This document shows positions 8,512-8,601 of a DNA stretch of 8,601 bases, piece after piece. The translations under genes were made by a program, and so were the position numbers. The DNA is from Verrucomicrobiota bacterium (lineage in GTDB: Bacteria; Verrucomicrobiota; Verrucomicrobiae; Opitutales; CG1-02-43-26). Positions within the stretch are counted from its first letter, which is position 1, and every line of letters begins with the position of its first letter. The notes beneath the pieces were generated by a model. The model saw only the letters and a list, made by a program, of their open reading frames with translations, searched no databases and had not been told where the DNA came from. The stretch covers positions 1-8,601 of the forward strand of contig JABDAI010000051.1 of assembly GCA_013289195.1 (NCBI GenBank), read 5' to 3'.

Positions 8512-8539
8512 AATATACAGATTTTCCTAAAAATTGCAA
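8512..8539 (-). promoter_or_regulatory. Candidate sigma70 promoter of the NRPS gene
   Basis: Reading the minus strand, a -35-like TTGCAA (8534-8539, 4 of 6 to consensus) is followed after 16 bases by a -10-like TATATT (8512-8517, 5 of 6). Transcription would start near 8505, giving a leader of about 20 bases before the ATG at 8483. In such AT-rich DNA chance matches are common, so this is a reasonable candidate based on spacing and position, not a proven promoter. Confidence 0.45.
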
Positions 8540-8549
8540 TCATTTTTTA

Positions 8550-8584
8550 TCACTATAAATTTAGTGACCAAACAATCACTAAAT
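8550..8584. promoter_or_regulatory. Cluster of three TCACTA half-sites (candidate operator)
   Basis: Three exact copies of the hexamer TCACTA or its complement TAGTGA sit at 8550-8555 (forward), 8562-8567 (reverse) and 8576-8581 (forward). The last two are the core of a perfect 9-base inverted repeat, ATTTAGTGA (8559-8567) and TCACTAAAT (8576-8584), separated by 8 bases. The first two form a second, overlapping 6-base inverted repeat with a 6-base spacer. The layout looks like adjacent binding sites for a dimeric regulator that share one half-site. The cluster lies just upstream of the candidate -35 of the NRPS promoter. On the plus strand it overlaps TATAAA (8554-8559), which could be the -10 of a promoter firing out of the window to the right. 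The regulator is unknown. Confidence 0.5.
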
Positions 8585-8601
8585 AAATTTCCTTTATCAT
8601 T

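Noticed and set aside
1..8601. CRISPR arrays, tRNA or rRNA genes, insertion sequences
   Set aside because: I saw no regularly spaced repeats, tRNA-like or rRNA-like sequence, transposase coding or terminal inverted repeats on either strand.

Overview
The window is AT-rich (about one third G+C by eye) bacterial DNA, and every gene I can support lies on the minus strand. It is dominated by one very large gene for a two-module non-ribosomal peptide synthetase (NRPS) of 2354 residues. That gene is followed downstream by a small PAS-domain protein and a broken remnant of a further PAS unit. The low G+C, together with tandem PAS domains of the W-W-x-D-x-[DN]-H-K-Y-x-G type, would suit an AT-rich gammaproteobacterium such as a member of the Legionellales. 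That is a guess from sequence style, not a demonstrated assignment.

Layout, read in the direction of transcription (right to left). 8484-8601 is the NRPS upstream region, with a candidate sigma70 promoter and a cluster of three TCACTA half-sites. 1419-8483 is the NRPS, with domain order A-T-E-C-A-T-TE. 1289-1418 is a short intergenic gap with a possible promoter for the next gene. 413-1288 encodes a protein made of two PAS domains and no output domain. 85-392 is a decayed third PAS unit with a frameshift and no start codon. 1-84 shows nothing I can call.

The NRPS looks like a self-contained dipeptide assembly line. The first module has no condensation domain, so it should start the peptide. 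It activates one amino acid, probably a branched aliphatic one, and epimerises it. The second module carries a condensation domain of the type expected after an epimerase, loads a second amino acid whose pocket code I cannot match, and ends in a thioesterase with an intact Ser-Asp-His triad. The simplest product is a D-L dipeptide, released linear, as a diketopiperazine, or after iterative oligomerisation. All catalytic motifs look intact. No MbtH-like protein, phosphopantetheinyl transferase, exporter or tailoring enzyme is in the window. Nothing in the sequence ties the PAS protein functionally to the NRPS beyond adjacency and shared strand.
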